Counted from the stretch's first letter, positions 18,663-27,808 are shown. The stretch is 61,184 nt of DNA from Streptomyces sp. TRM49041 (GCF_008271805.1 NZ_VSRY01000107.1:1-61184), one strand, 5' to 3'. A program made the numbers and translations. Notes: generated by a model not told the origin, from the sequence alone.

Positions 18663-20126
18663 TCACCACCGCGGCACAACCGACCCGGGGCTTCCGGGCG
18701 GTGGCGTCGGCGCGCCAGGAAGGCGGATCTCCGCGCGCGTGCCGCCGCCCTCCGCCGCCGCGATCGGCGTCAGCGCCACCTCGCCGCCCGCCTGCCGGAC
18801 CGTGCGGGCCACGATCGACAGGCCGAGTCCGGAGCCGGGCAGCGACCGCGCGGACGGGGAGCGCCAGAACCGCTCGAAGACGTGCGGGAGCTCGTCCGCG
18901 GGGATGCCCGGCCCGTGGTCCCGTACGGTGAGCAGGCCGTCCACCAGGGCCACCTCGACCGTCCCGCCCGGCGGGGAGAACTTCACCGCGTTGTCCAGGA
19001 CGTTGATCAGCGCACGCTCCAGCGCGGCCGGCTCCGCCCGTACGTACCAGGGGCGTACGTGCTCCGTGAACGTCAGCTCCCGGCCGCGCAGCCGCGCCCG
19101 CGCCAGGGCCGTGCCGAGTACGTCGTGCAGCCCGACCACGTCCAGGCGGCCCGGCGCGACCGCGTCGGGGCGGGCCAGCTCCTGAAGGTCGCCGATCAGC
19201 GCCGCCAACTCCGTCATCTGCGCCTTCACGGACGCCATCAGAGCCCGCCGGTCCTCCGCCGGGATCGCCCGTCCGGTCTCCTCGCTGCGCGCCAGCAGCT
19301 CGATGTTCGTACGCAGCGAGGTCAGCGGTGTCCGCAGCTCGTGGCCCGCGTCGGCGATCAGCTGCGCCTGCCGGTCGCGGGACGAGGCGAGCGCGGCCGT
19401 CATGGCGTTGAAGGAGCGGGACAGGCGGGCGATCTCGTCCTCGCCCTCCGCGGGGATCCGTACGGTCAGGTCCTCGGTCCTGGCGACGTGCTCGACGGCG
19501 TCCGTCAGCCGGTCGACCGGCTTGAGCCCCGCCCGGGCCACCCACAGTCCCGCCGCACCCGCGCCGACGACGCCGATGCCGGCGAGCGCGGTCAGCAGAA
19601 GCGCCAGGCGGTCGAGGGCCGCGTCGATCTCGGTGAGCGGACGGGCCACGGACACCGCGACCGTCACCGGCCCGACCGCGCCCGGCACCCTGAAGGTGTC
19701 CCGCACGGTACGGACGCGGACCGTCTCGCCGCTGTCGGTCCTGGACGTGTGCAGGGCATCCGTCCGGGCGCCGTTCGCCACGGCGATGTCCACGTCCCCC
19801 ACCTGCACCGCGCGCGAGTACGGGACGACGCAGCGGCTGCCGTCCGCCCCCACCAGCTGGATGTACGCGAACCCGGGCCTTGCCGCGTCCTCGGAGGTGG
19901 TGGCCCCGGTCCGGCAGGCGACCAGCGCGTCCGCCAGCTGCTCCCTGGGAGCCCCCGTGTTCCGCAGCGACGTGTCAAGCTCGTCGAGGAGCTGCGCGCG
20001 GGTCAGCAGCCAGGCCGCCACCGACACCGCCGCGACCGCCACCGCGACCGCCGTCGCCGTCAGCAGCGCCAGCCGGGAGCGCAGCGGCAGCGCGCGGAAC
20101 CGCCGCACGGGACCACCACCCGTCAC
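18663..20126 (-). CDS. Sensor histidine kinase (MprB-like)
   Basis: This 487-residue membrane kinase has one membrane helix near residues 18-40, an extracytoplasmic sensor region, and a second helix near 155-175. A HAMP domain follows, then the H-box [14 protein letters not shown], the N-box [16 protein letters not shown], the G1 motif DHGPGIP and the G2 motif GSGLGLSIV. Its GTG start overlaps the response regulator stop by 4 bp. The order protease, regulator, kinase on one strand recalls mycobacterial mprA-mprB-pepD, which senses envelope stress; that parallel is an inference. Confidence 0.95.
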   Translation of the reverse strand: MTGGGPVRRFRALPLRSRLALLTATAVAVAVAAVSVAAWLLTRAQLLDELDTSLRNTGAPREQLADALVACRTGATTSEDAARPGFAYIQLVGADGSRCVVPYSRAVQVGDVDIAVANGARTDALHTSRTDSGETVRVRTVRDTFRVPGAVGPVTVAVSVARPLTEIDAALDRLALLLTALAGIGVVGAGAAGLWVARAGLKPVDRLTDAVEHVARTEDLTVRIPAEGEDEIARLSRSFNAMTAALASSRDRQAQLIADAGHELRTPLTSLRTNIELLARSEETGRAIPAEDRRALMASVKAQMTELAALIGDLQELARPDAVAPGRLDVVGLHDVLGTALARARLRGRELTFTEHVRPWYVRAEPAALERALINVLDNAVKFSPPGGTVEVALVDGLLTVRDHGPGIPADELPHVFERFWRSPSARSLPGSGLGLSIVARTVRQAGGEVALTPIAAAEGGGTRAEIRLPGAPTPPPGSPGSVVPRW

Positions 20127-20848
20127 TCGCCTCCTCCCTCGCGCAGGACATAGCCCACCCCGCGCACGGTGTGCACCAGCCGGGGCTCGCCGCCGGCCTC
20201 CGTCTTGCGCCGCAGGTACATCACGTACACGTCCAGGGAGTTGGAGGTCGGCTCGAAGTCGAAGCCCCAGACGGCCTTGAGGATCTGTTCGCGCGTCAGC
20301 ACCTGCCGGGGGTGGGCGAGGAACATCTCGAGGAGGGTGAACTCGGTACGGGTCAGCTCGACGCGCCGGGACCCGCGGGTCACCTCGCGGGTCGCCAGGT
20401 CCATCCGGAGATCGCCGAAGGCCAGCACGTCGTGCTCGTCCTGGGCCGCGCCGCTGCCGGCCGTGTAGGAGCTGCGGCGCAGCAGGGCCCGGATCCGGGC
20501 GAAGAGCTCGTCCAGCTCGAACGGCTTCACCAGGTAGTCGTCCGCGCCCGCGTCGAGTCCGGTCACCCGGTCACCGACGGTGTCGCGGGCGGTGAGCATC
20601 AGGATCGGCACGGTCGAGCCGGACGCCCGGACGCGGCGGGCGGCGGTCAGCCCGTCCATACGGGGCATCTGGATGTCCAGGACGATCAGGTCGGGCGCGT
20701 ACGCCGCGATCTTGTCGAGTGCGTCGGCGCCGTCGACGGCGACCTCCGTCCCGTACCCCTCGAAGGCGAGGCTGCGCCGGAGCGCTTCGCGGACGGCGGG
20801 CTCGTCGTCGACGACGAGGATGCGCTCGTGCTCACCTGTGGTGTTCAT
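20123..20848 (-). CDS. OmpR-family response regulator (MprA-like)
   Basis: The 241-residue protein has a receiver domain with acidic pocket (VVDDEP), phospho-acceptor aspartate in [13 protein letters not shown], and the switch Thr/Lys (MLTA, LVKPF). It ends in an OmpR winged helix ([42 protein letters not shown]). It is the partner of the overlapping kinase gene and lies 21 bp after the serine protease gene. Confidence 0.96.
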   Translation of the reverse strand: MNTTGEHERILVVDDEPAVREALRRSLAFEGYGTEVAVDGADALDKIAAYAPDLIVLDIQMPRMDGLTAARRVRASGSTVPILMLTARDTVGDRVTGLDAGADDYLVKPFELDELFARIRALLRRSSYTAGSGAAQDEHDVLAFGDLRMDLATREVTRGSRRVELTRTEFTLLEMFLAHPRQVLTREQILKAVWGFDFEPTSNSLDVYVMYLRRKTEAGGEPRLVHTVRGVGYVLREGGGE

Positions 20849-20869
20849 GTACGTCAGCGTCGCACGGCC

Positions 20870-21913
20870 TCAGTCGCCGCCACCGGAGCGGAGGGCGTCC
20901 AGGTCGGCCTTGACGGTGTTGACCGGGATGGCGAAGCCGAGGCCGACACTGCCGGCGGTGGAGCGGTTGGCGGAGCTGGGCGAGTACATGGCGGAGTTGA
21001 TGCCGATGATCTCGCCGCTCATGTTGATCAGGGCGCCGCCGGAGTTGCCGGGGTTGAGGGAGGCGTCGGTCTGGATGGCCTTGTAGGTGGTCCTGGAGGA
21101 GCCGGTGTCGCCGTTGAACTGCCGCCCGTCGAACTCGAAGGGCCACCCCTGCCGCGGGTCGCGCTGCCGCGGGCTGTCCCGGTCCTCCTTGGCGACGGTG
21201 ACGTCCCGGTCGAGAGCCGAGACGATGCCGCTGGTGACGGTCCCGGTGAGGCCCTCGGGGGAGCCGATCGCGACGACCTGCTCGCCGACCTGGACCTTGC
21301 CGGAGTCGCCGAGCGTGGCGGCCTTGAGGCCCTTGGCGTCCCGGAGCTTGATCAGGGCGAGGTCCTTGTCCGGGGCGGTGCCGAGGACGTCGGCGGTGTA
21401 GGTGGTGCCGTCGCTGAGCCGGACCTTGATCTCGGAGGCGCCGGAGATGACGTGGTTGTTGGTGACGATCTCGCCGTCGCCGGTGATGATCACCCCGGAG
21501 CCGGTGGACTGCCCGGAGGTGGAGGCGGCCTTGATCTCCACGATGCTGGGGGAGACGGCCTGGGCGACGCCGGCGACGGTGCCGGTGCTGGACCGCGAGA
21601 CGGTGGTCCCCGCGACGGGTGACGCGCCGGTGGCGATGTCCCCGCCCGCCCACTGCTGGGCGAGCGCGCCCGCCCCGCCCCCGATGGCGGCGGCCGCGAT
21701 CGCGACGGCGGCGATCAGCCCGACGGGCCGCTTCGCCCGGCGCCGGGTCGGAGGCGCGGGCTGGTACGCGTGCTGGCAGGTGGGCTGGTAGGTGGGCTGG
21801 TAGGCGGGCTGGTACGCGGGCGGCGGCTGGTGGACCGGGTCGTGGAACCCGGCGTACTGCTGCGGTTCGTTCTGGCCCTGGTCGCCGTCGCCGCGGCGGT
21901 GGTGGTCCGTCAT
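20870..21913 (-). CDS. HtrA-like trypsin-type serine protease, membrane-anchored
   Basis: The 347-residue protein has a cytoplasmic Tyr/Gln/Pro repeat tail (AYQP and TYQP units), a membrane anchor around residues 62-85, and a trypsin-like domain outside. The catalytic triad is visible as TNNHVI (His), DKDLALIKL (Asp) and NPGNSGGAL (Ser). The protein stops soon after the protease domain and lacks a PDZ domain, unlike classical HtrA. It heads a probable operon with the two-component genes downstream, so it may be both target and modulator of that system, as PepD is for MprAB. Confidence 0.93.
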   Translation of the reverse strand: MTDHHRRGDGDQGQNEPQQYAGFHDPVHQPPPAYQPAYQPTYQPTCQHAYQPAPPTRRRAKRPVGLIAAVAIAAAAIGGGAGALAQQWAGGDIATGASPVAGTTVSRSSTGTVAGVAQAVSPSIVEIKAASTSGQSTGSGVIITGDGEIVTNNHVISGASEIKVRLSDGTTYTADVLGTAPDKDLALIKLRDAKGLKAATLGDSGKVQVGEQVVAIGSPEGLTGTVTSGIVSALDRDVTVAKEDRDSPRQRDPRQGWPFEFDGRQFNGDTGSSRTTYKAIQTDASLNPGNSGGALINMSGEIIGINSAMYSPSSANRSTAGSVGLGFAIPVNTVKADLDALRSGGGD

Positions 21914-22026
21914 GGGTACGACTGTGGCGCCCGTAGATGAGAGCAGCCTGAGGACGCGCTAAGAGACCCGACAGAACCGCGTATGGCCGGTGTAAGGCCC
22001 CGCGCGCGGCAGCCGCACAGCCTTTT

Positions 22027-22080
22027 GCACGGCTTCCCGCCCTCGCACGGCTTCCCGCACAGCCTCGCACGGCTTCCCGC
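22027..22080. repeat. 14-bp direct repeat, three copies
   Basis: GCACGGCTTCCCGC occurs three times (22027-22040, 22045-22058, 22067-22080) in the roughly 190-bp gap between the LacI-type gene and the protease gene. It could be an upstream regulatory array or simple tandem duplication. Confidence 0.75.
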
Positions 22081-22105
22081 ACGGCCCGCCGCCCGGGCTC
22101 CGCCC

Positions 22106-23134
22106 TTACGCGCCGTTGCAGCCGCAGCTGTGGCGGATCACCAGGGCGGAGGGGAACTGCTTGACCCGTTCGCGACGGGAGCCCGCGACCCGGAGGCCGT
22201 CGTCCAGGACCAGGTCGACGGCCGCGCGGGCCATGGCCGGGCGGTCGGACGAGACCGTGGTCAGCGGCGGGTCCGTCAGGGCGGCTTCCTTGACGTCGTC
22301 GAAGCCGGCGACCGCCAGATCGCGCGGGACGTCCAGCCGGAGCTCCCGCGCGGCCCGGAGCACGCCGATCGCCTGGTCGTCGGTCGAGCAGAAGATGGCC
22401 GGGGGCCGGTCCGGGCCCGAGAGCACCTTCAGGGCCAGCTCGTACGCGTCGTAGCGGTTGTACGGGGCCTGGAAGAGCCGCCCCTCCGTGGCGCGGCCGG
22501 CCTCCCGCATGGCGCGGCGCCAGCCCTCCACGTGATCAGCCACCGGGTCGCCGACCGCCGGGGTCGACTCCACGCCGCCCAGACACGCCACGTAGGCGTG
22601 GCCGTGTTCCAGGAGGTGGCGGGTCGCCAGCTGTGCGCCGCCGATGTCGTCCGTGACGACCGCGACGTCGTCGATGGCCTCCGGCCGCTCGTGGAGGAGC
22701 ACCACGCGGGCGTCCCACGCCTCGATCTCCTGCGCGGCACGCTGGCTGGGCCCCTGGCTGACCAGGATCAGGCCCGCGACGCGCATGCCGAGGAAAGCGC
22801 GCAGATAGTGGACCTCGCGCTCGTCCCGGTAGTCCGAATTGCCTACCAGGACCATCTTTCCGCGGTCCGCCGCCGCCCGCTCCACCGCGTGTGCCATCTC
22901 CGCGAAGAACGGCTGCCGCGCGTCGGGGACGATCATGCCTATGAGGTCGGTGCGCCGAGATGCCATCGCCTGGGCGACCCGGTCGGGCCGGTACCCCAGC
23001 TCCTTGATGGCGGCGAGGACACGCTCGCGCGTGGCCGGGGCGACCGGCCGGGGTCCGTTGTTGATGACATAGCTCACGACCGCGGTGGAGGTACCCGCCA
23101 GTCGTGCCACGTCGTCCCGCGTCACCTTGGCCAC
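22106..23134 (-). CDS. LacI-family transcriptional regulator
   Basis: This 342-residue regulator has the N-terminal LacI helix-turn-helix ([20 protein letters not shown]) and hinge ([16 protein letters not shown]), then a periplasmic-binding-protein-like ligand domain ending in HSCGCNGA. It starts at a GTG 24 bp after the glnR stop, so it is probably co-transcribed with glnR. The ligand cannot be read. A LacI gene beside glnR is also what I recall from S. coelicolor. Confidence 0.94.
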   Translation of the reverse strand: MAKVTRDDVARLAGTSTAVVSYVINNGPRPVAPATRERVLAAIKELGYRPDRVAQAMASRRTDLIGMIVPDARQPFFAEMAHAVERAAADRGKMVLVGNSDYRDEREVHYLRAFLGMRVAGLILVSQGPSQRAAQEIEAWDARVVLLHERPEAIDDVAVVTDDIGGAQLATRHLLEHGHAYVACLGGVESTPAVGDPVADHVEGWRRAMREAGRATEGRLFQAPYNRYDAYELALKVLSGPDRPPAIFCSTDDQAIGVLRAARELRLDVPRDLAVAGFDDVKEAALTDPPLTTVSSDRPAMARAAVDLVLDDGLRVAGSRRERVKQFPSALVIRHSCGCNGA

Positions 23135-23158
23135 GCGCGGCAGTCTACGCGGGGTGAC

Positions 23159-23953
23159 CTACCTCTGGGCAGGTCGTACGGCGGCTTCCTCTGTTTCGTC
23201 GGCCTGCTCCATCCGGAGGACTTCCGGCGCGGCGCCCTTGGCACGGGTCTCGGCTCGCGCCTCCTCGGCCGCGCGCTCCACCTTCTCGGGCGCCACGAAC
23301 CGGTACCCGACGTTCCGCACGGTGCCGATCAGCGACTCGTGCTCGGGGCCCAGCTTGGCGCGGAGCCGCCGCACATGGACGTCGACCGTCCGCGTACCGC
23401 CGAAGTAGTCGTAGCCCCAGACCTCCTGGAGGAGCTGCGCGCGCGTGAAGACCCGGCCGGGGTGCTGCGCCAGGTACTTCAGGAGCTCGAACTCCTTGAA
23501 GGTCAGATCCAGGACCCGGCCCTTCAGCTTCGCGCTGTACGTCGCCTCGTCGACCGACAGGTCGCCGTTGCGGATCTCCATCGGGGAGTCGTCGGTGGTG
23601 ATCTGCTGGCGGCCCATCGCGAGCCGCAGCCGCGCTTCGACCTCGGCCGGGCCCGCCGTGTCCAGCAGGACGTCGTCGATGCCCCAGTCGGCGGTGACGG
23701 CGGCGAGACCGCCCTCGGTGACCACCAGGAGCAGCGGGCAGCCGGGCCCCGTCGAGCGGAGCAGCTGGCACAGCGACCGCACCTGCGGCAGGTCGCGGCG
23801 GCCGTCGATGAGGATCACGTCCGCACCGGGGGTGTCGACGAGGGCGGGGCCCTCGGCGGGCGCCACCCGCACGTTGTGCAACAGCAGGCCGAGTGCCGGA
23901 AGCACCTCGGTCGACGGCTGCAGGGCGTTCGTCAGGAGGAGCAGGGAACTCAT
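23159..23953 (-). CDS. glnR: GlnR, global nitrogen regulator
   Basis: GlnR controls glutamine synthetase, ammonium transport and many nitrogen genes. The 264-residue protein has an atypical receiver domain with the conserved Asp50 ([10 protein letters not shown]) but without the usual acidic pocket. It is therefore the orphan, phosphorylation-independent type that dimerises through this aspartate. The OmpR-type winged helix ([40 protein letters not shown]) is intact. Its ATG overlaps the stop of a 35-codon upstream ORF (ATGA), which suggests translational coupling. The C-terminal Glu/Ala-rich tail is variable. Confidence 0.97.
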   Translation of the reverse strand: MSSLLLLTNALQPSTEVLPALGLLLHNVRVAPAEGPALVDTPGADVILIDGRRDLPQVRSLCQLLRSTGPGCPLLLVVTEGGLAAVTADWGIDDVLLDTAGPAEVEARLRLAMGRQQITTDDSPMEIRNGDLSVDEATYSAKLKGRVLDLTFKEFELLKYLAQHPGRVFTRAQLLQEVWGYDYFGGTRTVDVHVRRLRAKLGPEHESLIGTVRNVGYRFVAPEKVERAAEEARAETRAKGAAPEVLRMEQADETEEAAVRPAQR

Positions 23954-24057
23954 CGCGTCCCTCCCTCAAGCTCTCGACGGAACTCGGGCACGGGGTGCCC
24001 CCATGCCTGGGTCGTCGTCCTGCTCGTCGTCCGGTCGTGCACGATCAGCTCGCCCAT
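23950..24057 (-). CDS. Small ORF (35 aa) translationally coupled to glnR
   Basis: An ATG at 24055-24057 follows a strong AGGAGG about ten bases upstream and opens a frame of 35 codons beginning [17 protein letters not shown] and ending [10 protein letters not shown]. The TGA overlaps the glnR ATG as ATGA. No family is recognised. The peptide has no Cys, and its single Trp (W19) gives no obvious attenuation signal. It may be a leader that sets the level of GlnR by coupling, or a small protein. Confidence 0.6.
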   Translation of the reverse strand: MGELIVHDRTTSRTTTQAWGHPVPEFRRELEGGTR

Positions 24058-24172
24058 AACGTCGGTTCCTCCTCGGTCCGTGCGAGGACGTTTGCGGCAC
24101 TGCTTCGTACGGCTTCGTACGCCGGCTCCCGCGCCCTGAGAGCCTTTGTTCACCTGCCTGTAACAACGGCGG

Positions 24173-24213
24173 GAAAACACAAAAGGACCCGGGGGCTGCT
24201 TTGCCCGGATCCT
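24173..24213 (-). terminator. Terminator-like hairpin upstream of glnR
   Basis: Read on the minus strand, AGGATCCGGG pairs with CCCGGGTCCT (ten pairs, one G-U) around a 10-nt loop and is followed by TTTTGTGTTTT. It stands about 120 bp upstream of the small ORF. If the glnR promoter lies farther upstream this is an attenuator; otherwise it ends antisense transcription coming from the hydrolase gene. Confidence 0.5.
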
Positions 24214-24234
24214 CTGCCAGCCAGAATAGCTCAC

Positions 24235-25146
24235 ATGAGTTCCAGGACAGAGGGTCCGTTTCACAGTGTGGATGTCTCATCGCTCACGCGCGGCCCTCTG
24301 GGCGAAACCTTGCGTATGTTTTTGCGGACTCCTGACGGTGTGCGGCTGGAGGCCCGGTACGAGCCGTGCGCGGCCGGACCGACGGACACGGCCGTCGTCG
24401 TGGCGCACGGCTTCACCGGCTCGGCCGACCGGCCCGCGGTGCGGCGCGCCGCGGCCGTCCTCGCACGGCACGCGGCGGTCGTGACCTTCTCCTTCCGCGG
24501 TCACGGCCGGTCCGGCGGGCGCTCCACGGTCGGTGACCGCGAGGTGCTCGACGTCGCGGCGGCGGTGGAGTGGGCGCGGGAGCGGGGCCACGCGCGCGTG
24601 GTGACGGTCGGCTTCTCGATGGGCGGGTCGGTGGTGCTCCGGCACGCGGCGCTGTACGGGGAGAAGCACGAGGGGCGCACTGATGCACGTACCGACGCCG
24701 TCGTGTCCGTCAGTGCGCCGGCGCGCTGGTACTACCGGGGTACGGCCCCGATGCGGCGCGTGCACTGGCTGATCACCGGGCGGGCCGGGCGGCTGGTCGG
24801 CCGGTACGGGTTCCGCACCCGGATCCACAACCGCGACTGGGACCCCGTACCGCTCTCCCCGGTCGAGGCGGTGCCGCTTGTCGCGCCGACGCCGCTGCTG
24901 GTCGTGCACGGGGACAGGGACCCGTACTTCCCGGTCGACCATCCGCGGATGCTCGCCGACGCGGCGGGCGAGGCGGGTGAGCTGTGGCTGGAGCCGGGGA
25001 TGGGGCACGCCGAGAACGCCGCCGGTGAGGCGCTGCTGACGCGGATCGGGGAGTGGCTGACCTCGGGGCCGTCCCGGGGGGCCGCGTCGGAGTTGTCCAC
25101 AGGGCCGTCTCCGGTGTCTGCGGCGTGGCCCATCATGGAAGCCTGA
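24235..25146 (+). CDS. Alpha/beta hydrolase
   Basis: The 303-residue protein has an alpha/beta hydrolase fold: oxyanion motif VVVAHGFTGSADRPA, strand VVTFSFRGHGRSGG, the nucleophile elbow VGFSMGGSV (serine), the acid in VVHGDRDPYFPVDH and the catalytic histidine in PGMGHAENA. The substrate is unknown. The ATG at 24235 has no strong ribosome-binding site, and an internal start at 24316 (MFLRTPDG) is possible. It precedes a MoaD-like gene by 16 bp. Confidence 0.9.
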   Translation: MSSRTEGPFHSVDVSSLTRGPLGETLRMFLRTPDGVRLEARYEPCAAGPTDTAVVVAHGFTGSADRPAVRRAAAVLARHAAVVTFSFRGHGRSGGRSTVGDREVLDVAAAVEWARERGHARVVTVGFSMGGSVVLRHAALYGEKHEGRTDARTDAVVSVSAPARWYYRGTAPMRRVHWLITGRAGRLVGRYGFRTRIHNRDWDPVPLSPVEAVPLVAPTPLLVVHGDRDPYFPVDHPRMLADAAGEAGELWLEPGMGHAENAAGEALLTRIGEWLTSGPSRGAASELSTGPSPVSAAWPIMEA

Positions 25147-25162
25147 CGAAAGGAGCCCTCCT

Positions 25163-25417
25163 ATGGCAGCGGGAACCATCCGCTACTGGGCGGCGGCCAA
25201 GGCCGCCGCCGGTACAGCCGAGGAGCCGTACGCCGCGGAGACCCTGGCCGAGGCGCTGGACGCCGCCCGTGAGCGGCACCCCGGCGAGCTGGTCCGGGTG
25301 CTGCGGCGCTGCTCGTTCCTGGTCGACGGGGACCCCGTGGGCAAGCGTGGACATGAGACGGTACGGCTGGCCGAGGGCGGCACGGTCGAGGTGCTCCCGC
25401 CGTTCGCAGGAGGGTGA
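25163..25417 (+). CDS. MoaD/ThiS-family sulfur carrier protein
   Basis: The 84-residue ubiquitin-like protein ends in the diagnostic FAGG, the diglycine that is adenylated and thiocarboxylated by a MoeB/ThiF-type enzyme. It follows AAAGGAG and a well-placed ATG. In this position it is not beside other molybdopterin genes. It could supply sulfur for molybdopterin or for another thiolation pathway. Confidence 0.9.
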   Translation: MAAGTIRYWAAAKAAAGTAEEPYAAETLAEALDAARERHPGELVRVLRRCSFLVDGDPVGKRGHETVRLAEGGTVEVLPPFAGG

Positions 25418-25427
25418 ACCGAACAGC

Positions 25428-26669
25428 ATGAGCAGCGATCAGCAGTACCCGTACGACCCGTACGCGGAGCCCGACGTCGCCCAGAGGTGGGAGGGCCAGA
25501 CCTGGGACACCCACTACCAGCCGGCCGTCCAGCCCCAGGCCCATCCGCACACCCAGGCCCAGGCACATCCGCACGACCAGGCCCAGGCCCAGGCACAGGC
25601 CCGGCAGCCGGGGCACGAGGGGCCGGCCGACGCGACGATGTACCTGCCACCGCAGCAGGCTCCGGGTGCGTACCCGCTGCCGCCGGAGGCACCGGCACAG
25701 CAGCAGGCGCCCGGGTACGACGCGCCGACCTCGTATCTGCCGCCGGTCACCGACCAGCGGCAGTCGCCGTCCTACGGGCAGGCCCCGGCGCCCTCGTACG
25801 CGTACGACGCCCCGCGGCACGCCCGGCCGCAGCCCGAGGGCTCCGCCCCGGCCGCCGCAGCCCCCGCGGACACCGCCGAGTACAGCGTGCCGACCACGAT
25901 GGGCAACGCCCGGATCACCGACGCCCAGCGCGCCCGGGCCGAGGGCCGGTCGCCGATCATCGACCCGGGCATCCAGCCCGCCGGGCTCACCGCGCTCCTC
26001 GCCGTCCTGCTGGCCGTGGGCGCGGCCGTCGGCCCGTACGGGCTGCTGGTCCCGCTGGTGCTGCTCCAGGCGGTCACCGCCGCCGGCTGGTTCCGGCTCA
26101 ACGGCATGTGGCCCGCCCGGCAGGGCATCGCGCTGGCCTTCCTGGGCGGCGTCGTCGCGGATGCCGCACTGCTCGCCGCGGGCCGGGAACACGCGCCTGC
26201 CGCGATCCTCGGCACCCTCGGCGTCTGGGTGCTGCTGGTCCTCGTCCTCCAGCTGCGCAGCCACGCGGCGCCGGAGGAGCGGATGTACGGGCTGATGGCC
26301 ACGGTCGCGTCGTCCGCCCTGGCCGTGGTCGCGGCCGGGTTCCTCGCCGCAGACCCGGACGCGGTCGTCGTGGGCGCCCTCGCGGTCGCCGCCGCGACGG
26401 TCGCCCGCGCGCTCCCGCTGCCGGGCGTGGCCTCCCTGGTGGTCGCGCTGTCGGCGGGTGCGGGCGCCGGTGCCGCGGCCGGTGCGGCGACCGGGTTCGG
26501 CGCGCAGGGCGCCGTACTGGGCTTCGCGGCCGGTGTGTGCGCGGCGATCGGGCTGCGGGTGGCCGCGTACGACTACCCGTCGCGGTTCGTGCACATGACC
26601 GCGGGGGTGGCGCTGCCGCTCGCGGTGGCGGCGCCCGCCGTGTACCTGCTCGGCCGCACTCTGGTGTGA
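25428..26669 (+). CDS. Membrane protein with Gln/Pro/His-rich cytoplasmic tail
   Basis: The 413-residue protein starts at ATG 25428 (AGGAGGGTGAAC upstream, overlapping the stop of the MoaD gene). The first 170 residues are a disordered Tyr/Gln/Pro tail with repeated QAHPH and QAQAQ units. The rest is a chain of about seven membrane helices rich in Ala, Val and Leu. Function unknown; the family is common in Streptomyces. It is probably translated from the same mRNA as the MoaD-like gene. Confidence 0.85.
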   Translation: MSSDQQYPYDPYAEPDVAQRWEGQTWDTHYQPAVQPQAHPHTQAQAHPHDQAQAQAQARQPGHEGPADATMYLPPQQAPGAYPLPPEAPAQQQAPGYDAPTSYLPPVTDQRQSPSYGQAPAPSYAYDAPRHARPQPEGSAPAAAAPADTAEYSVPTTMGNARITDAQRARAEGRSPIIDPGIQPAGLTALLAVLLAVGAAVGPYGLLVPLVLLQAVTAAGWFRLNGMWPARQGIALAFLGGVVADAALLAAGREHAPAAILGTLGVWVLLVLVLQLRSHAAPEERMYGLMATVASSALAVVAAGFLAADPDAVVVGALAVAAATVARALPLPGVASLVVALSAGAGAGAAAGAATGFGAQGAVLGFAAGVCAAIGLRVAAYDYPSRFVHMTAGVALPLAVAAPAVYLLGRTLV

Positions 26670-26810
26670 CGGGGCCCGGCCCAGGGTGAACCTCGTGTGT
26701 GGCGTGAGTGACGTCCGAGGCGATGGGGGAACCAATGAGTAACCCCGTACGTCGATCAATCACATCGTCGGGGGCCGGGCACGAACAACACGGGGGAAGA
26801 CACCGAAGCC

Positions 26811-27500
26811 ATGCGAGCACTGCGAATACTGCTGATCATCGCCGTCGTCCTCGGCGGGCTCTTCGCCATCGGCGACCGGCTGGCGGTAAGCGCCGCCGAG
26901 TCGGAGGCGGCCGAGCGCATTCAGGCCAATCAGGGCCTTTCCGGTTCGCCGGACGTCTCGATCAAGGGCTTCCCCTTCCTGACGCAGGTCCTCGACAAGG
27001 AACTGGACCAGGTCGACGTCGCCATGACCGGCGTCGAGGCGACGGCCGGCGGCCGCAAGGTCCGGGTCGGCGAGCTGAGCGCGGAGCTGCGGGACGTACG
27101 GCTGGAGAACAACTACTCGCGCGCGGTCGCGGCCACGGCCACCGGCACGGCCCGCATCGCGTACGAGGAACTGCAGAAGGCGTCCGAGAACGACGTGACC
27201 CTCGCCTACGGCGGCGAAGGCAAGATCAAGGTGACCGGCAGCGTCGAGGTCCTGGGCCGGAAGATCACGCGCAGCGTGCTGTCCACGGTCAGCGTCGTCG
27301 ACGGCGACACGCTCCGGGTGCGGGCCGACGAGGTGCCCGGCAACGGCATTCCCGGCATCGAGGAACTGGTCCGCAAGCGCACGGACTTCGACCGGCAGGT
27401 CAGCGGCTTCCCGGCCGGGCTGAAGCTCCAGAAGGTCGAGGCGACACCGGACGGTCTCGCGGTCACCGTGGGCGGTCAGAACATAGTCCTGACGGGCTGA
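26811..27500 (+). CDS. LmeA-like (DUF2993) phospholipid-binding envelope protein
   Basis: The 229-residue protein has an uncleaved N-terminal membrane helix or signal (LRILLIIAVVLGGLFAIGD) and then a single DUF2993 domain with typical beta strands (DVSIKGFPFLTQVL, VTLAYGGEGKIKVTG, LKLQKVEATPDGLAVTV). Members bind phospholipids in the envelope; mycobacterial LmeA affects lipomannan synthesis. The 141 bp upstream show no gene. Confidence 0.85.
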   Translation: MRALRILLIIAVVLGGLFAIGDRLAVSAAESEAAERIQANQGLSGSPDVSIKGFPFLTQVLDKELDQVDVAMTGVEATAGGRKVRVGELSAELRDVRLENNYSRAVAATATGTARIAYEELQKASENDVTLAYGGEGKIKVTGSVEVLGRKITRSVLSTVSVVDGDTLRVRADEVPGNGIPGIEELVRKRTDFDRQVSGFPAGLKLQKVEATPDGLAVTVGGQNIVLTG

Positions 27501-27570
27501 GAACGGGCCCTGCCACCCCCCTTTGCCCACATAGCGAGACATTGATGTCCGCACCATAGACGAACTGCGG

Positions 27571-27616
27571 GAACGCCCCCGGCCCCACCGGCTCCGAGCC
27601 GGTGCCGGGGGCGTTC
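27571..27616 (+). terminator. Strong intrinsic hairpin after the LmeA-like gene
   Basis: GAACGCCCCCGGC pairs with GCCGGGGGCGTTC, and an inner stem ACCGGCTC/GAGCCGGT extends it with a very small loop. It lacks a T-run but is long enough to separate the LmeA-like gene from the sulfur operon. Confidence 0.75.
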
Positions 27617-27640
27617 GCATCCCGCTATTCGGATGATCGC

Positions 27641-27691
27641 GTCTCACTATGCGACACGCCGGTGACACGGCCGCCTGTCCGTCCCTACGAT
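27641..27691 (+). promoter_or_regulatory. Promoter and operator-like palindrome of the sulfur leader
   Basis: GTGACA (27662-27667) and TACGAT (27686-27691) are spaced 18 bp and would start transcription at or next to the leader ATG at 27699, giving a leaderless mRNA. Just upstream, GTCTCACTATG (27641-27651) lies within an imperfect palindrome. An inverted relative, CATAGCGAGAC, is at 27530-27540. A repressor or activator site is likely, but I cannot name the regulator. Confidence 0.45.
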
Positions 27692-27698
27692 CGGACCC

Positions 27699-27782
27699 AT
27701 GATGAAGCGACAGGCGGATCTCACGAAGCGGCGGGCAGTAGACCTGTGCCGCGTCGCCGCCATGCTCTGTCGCACTGTCTGA
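27699..27782 (+). CDS. Cys-containing sulfur leader peptide (27 aa)
   Basis: The ORF reads MMKRQADLTKRRAVDLCRVA followed by AMLCRTV and a stop. The basic stretch followed by DLCRVA and a second Cys is the recognised pattern of actinobacterial putative leader peptides in front of sulfur genes. Its ATG coincides with the expected transcription start, and its TGA is immediately followed by a terminator. Ribosome speed at the two Cys codons (TGC, TGT) could control read-through into the sulfurtransferase gene, as shown for Cys-rich leaders in mycobacteria. Confidence 0.8.
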   Translation: MMKRQADLTKRRAVDLCRVAAMLCRTV

Positions 27783-27808
27783 GCGGGGCTTCGAAGCCCC
27801 GCGTTTTT
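27783..27808 (+). terminator. Attenuator terminator after the leader peptide
   Basis: A perfect 20-bp palindrome (27783-27802, GCGGGGCTTC and its complement) is followed by GTTTTT. It starts at the very base after the leader stop codon, so a ribosome finishing the leader would overlap the stem. This suits translation-dependent attenuation of the downstream gene. Confidence 0.8.
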
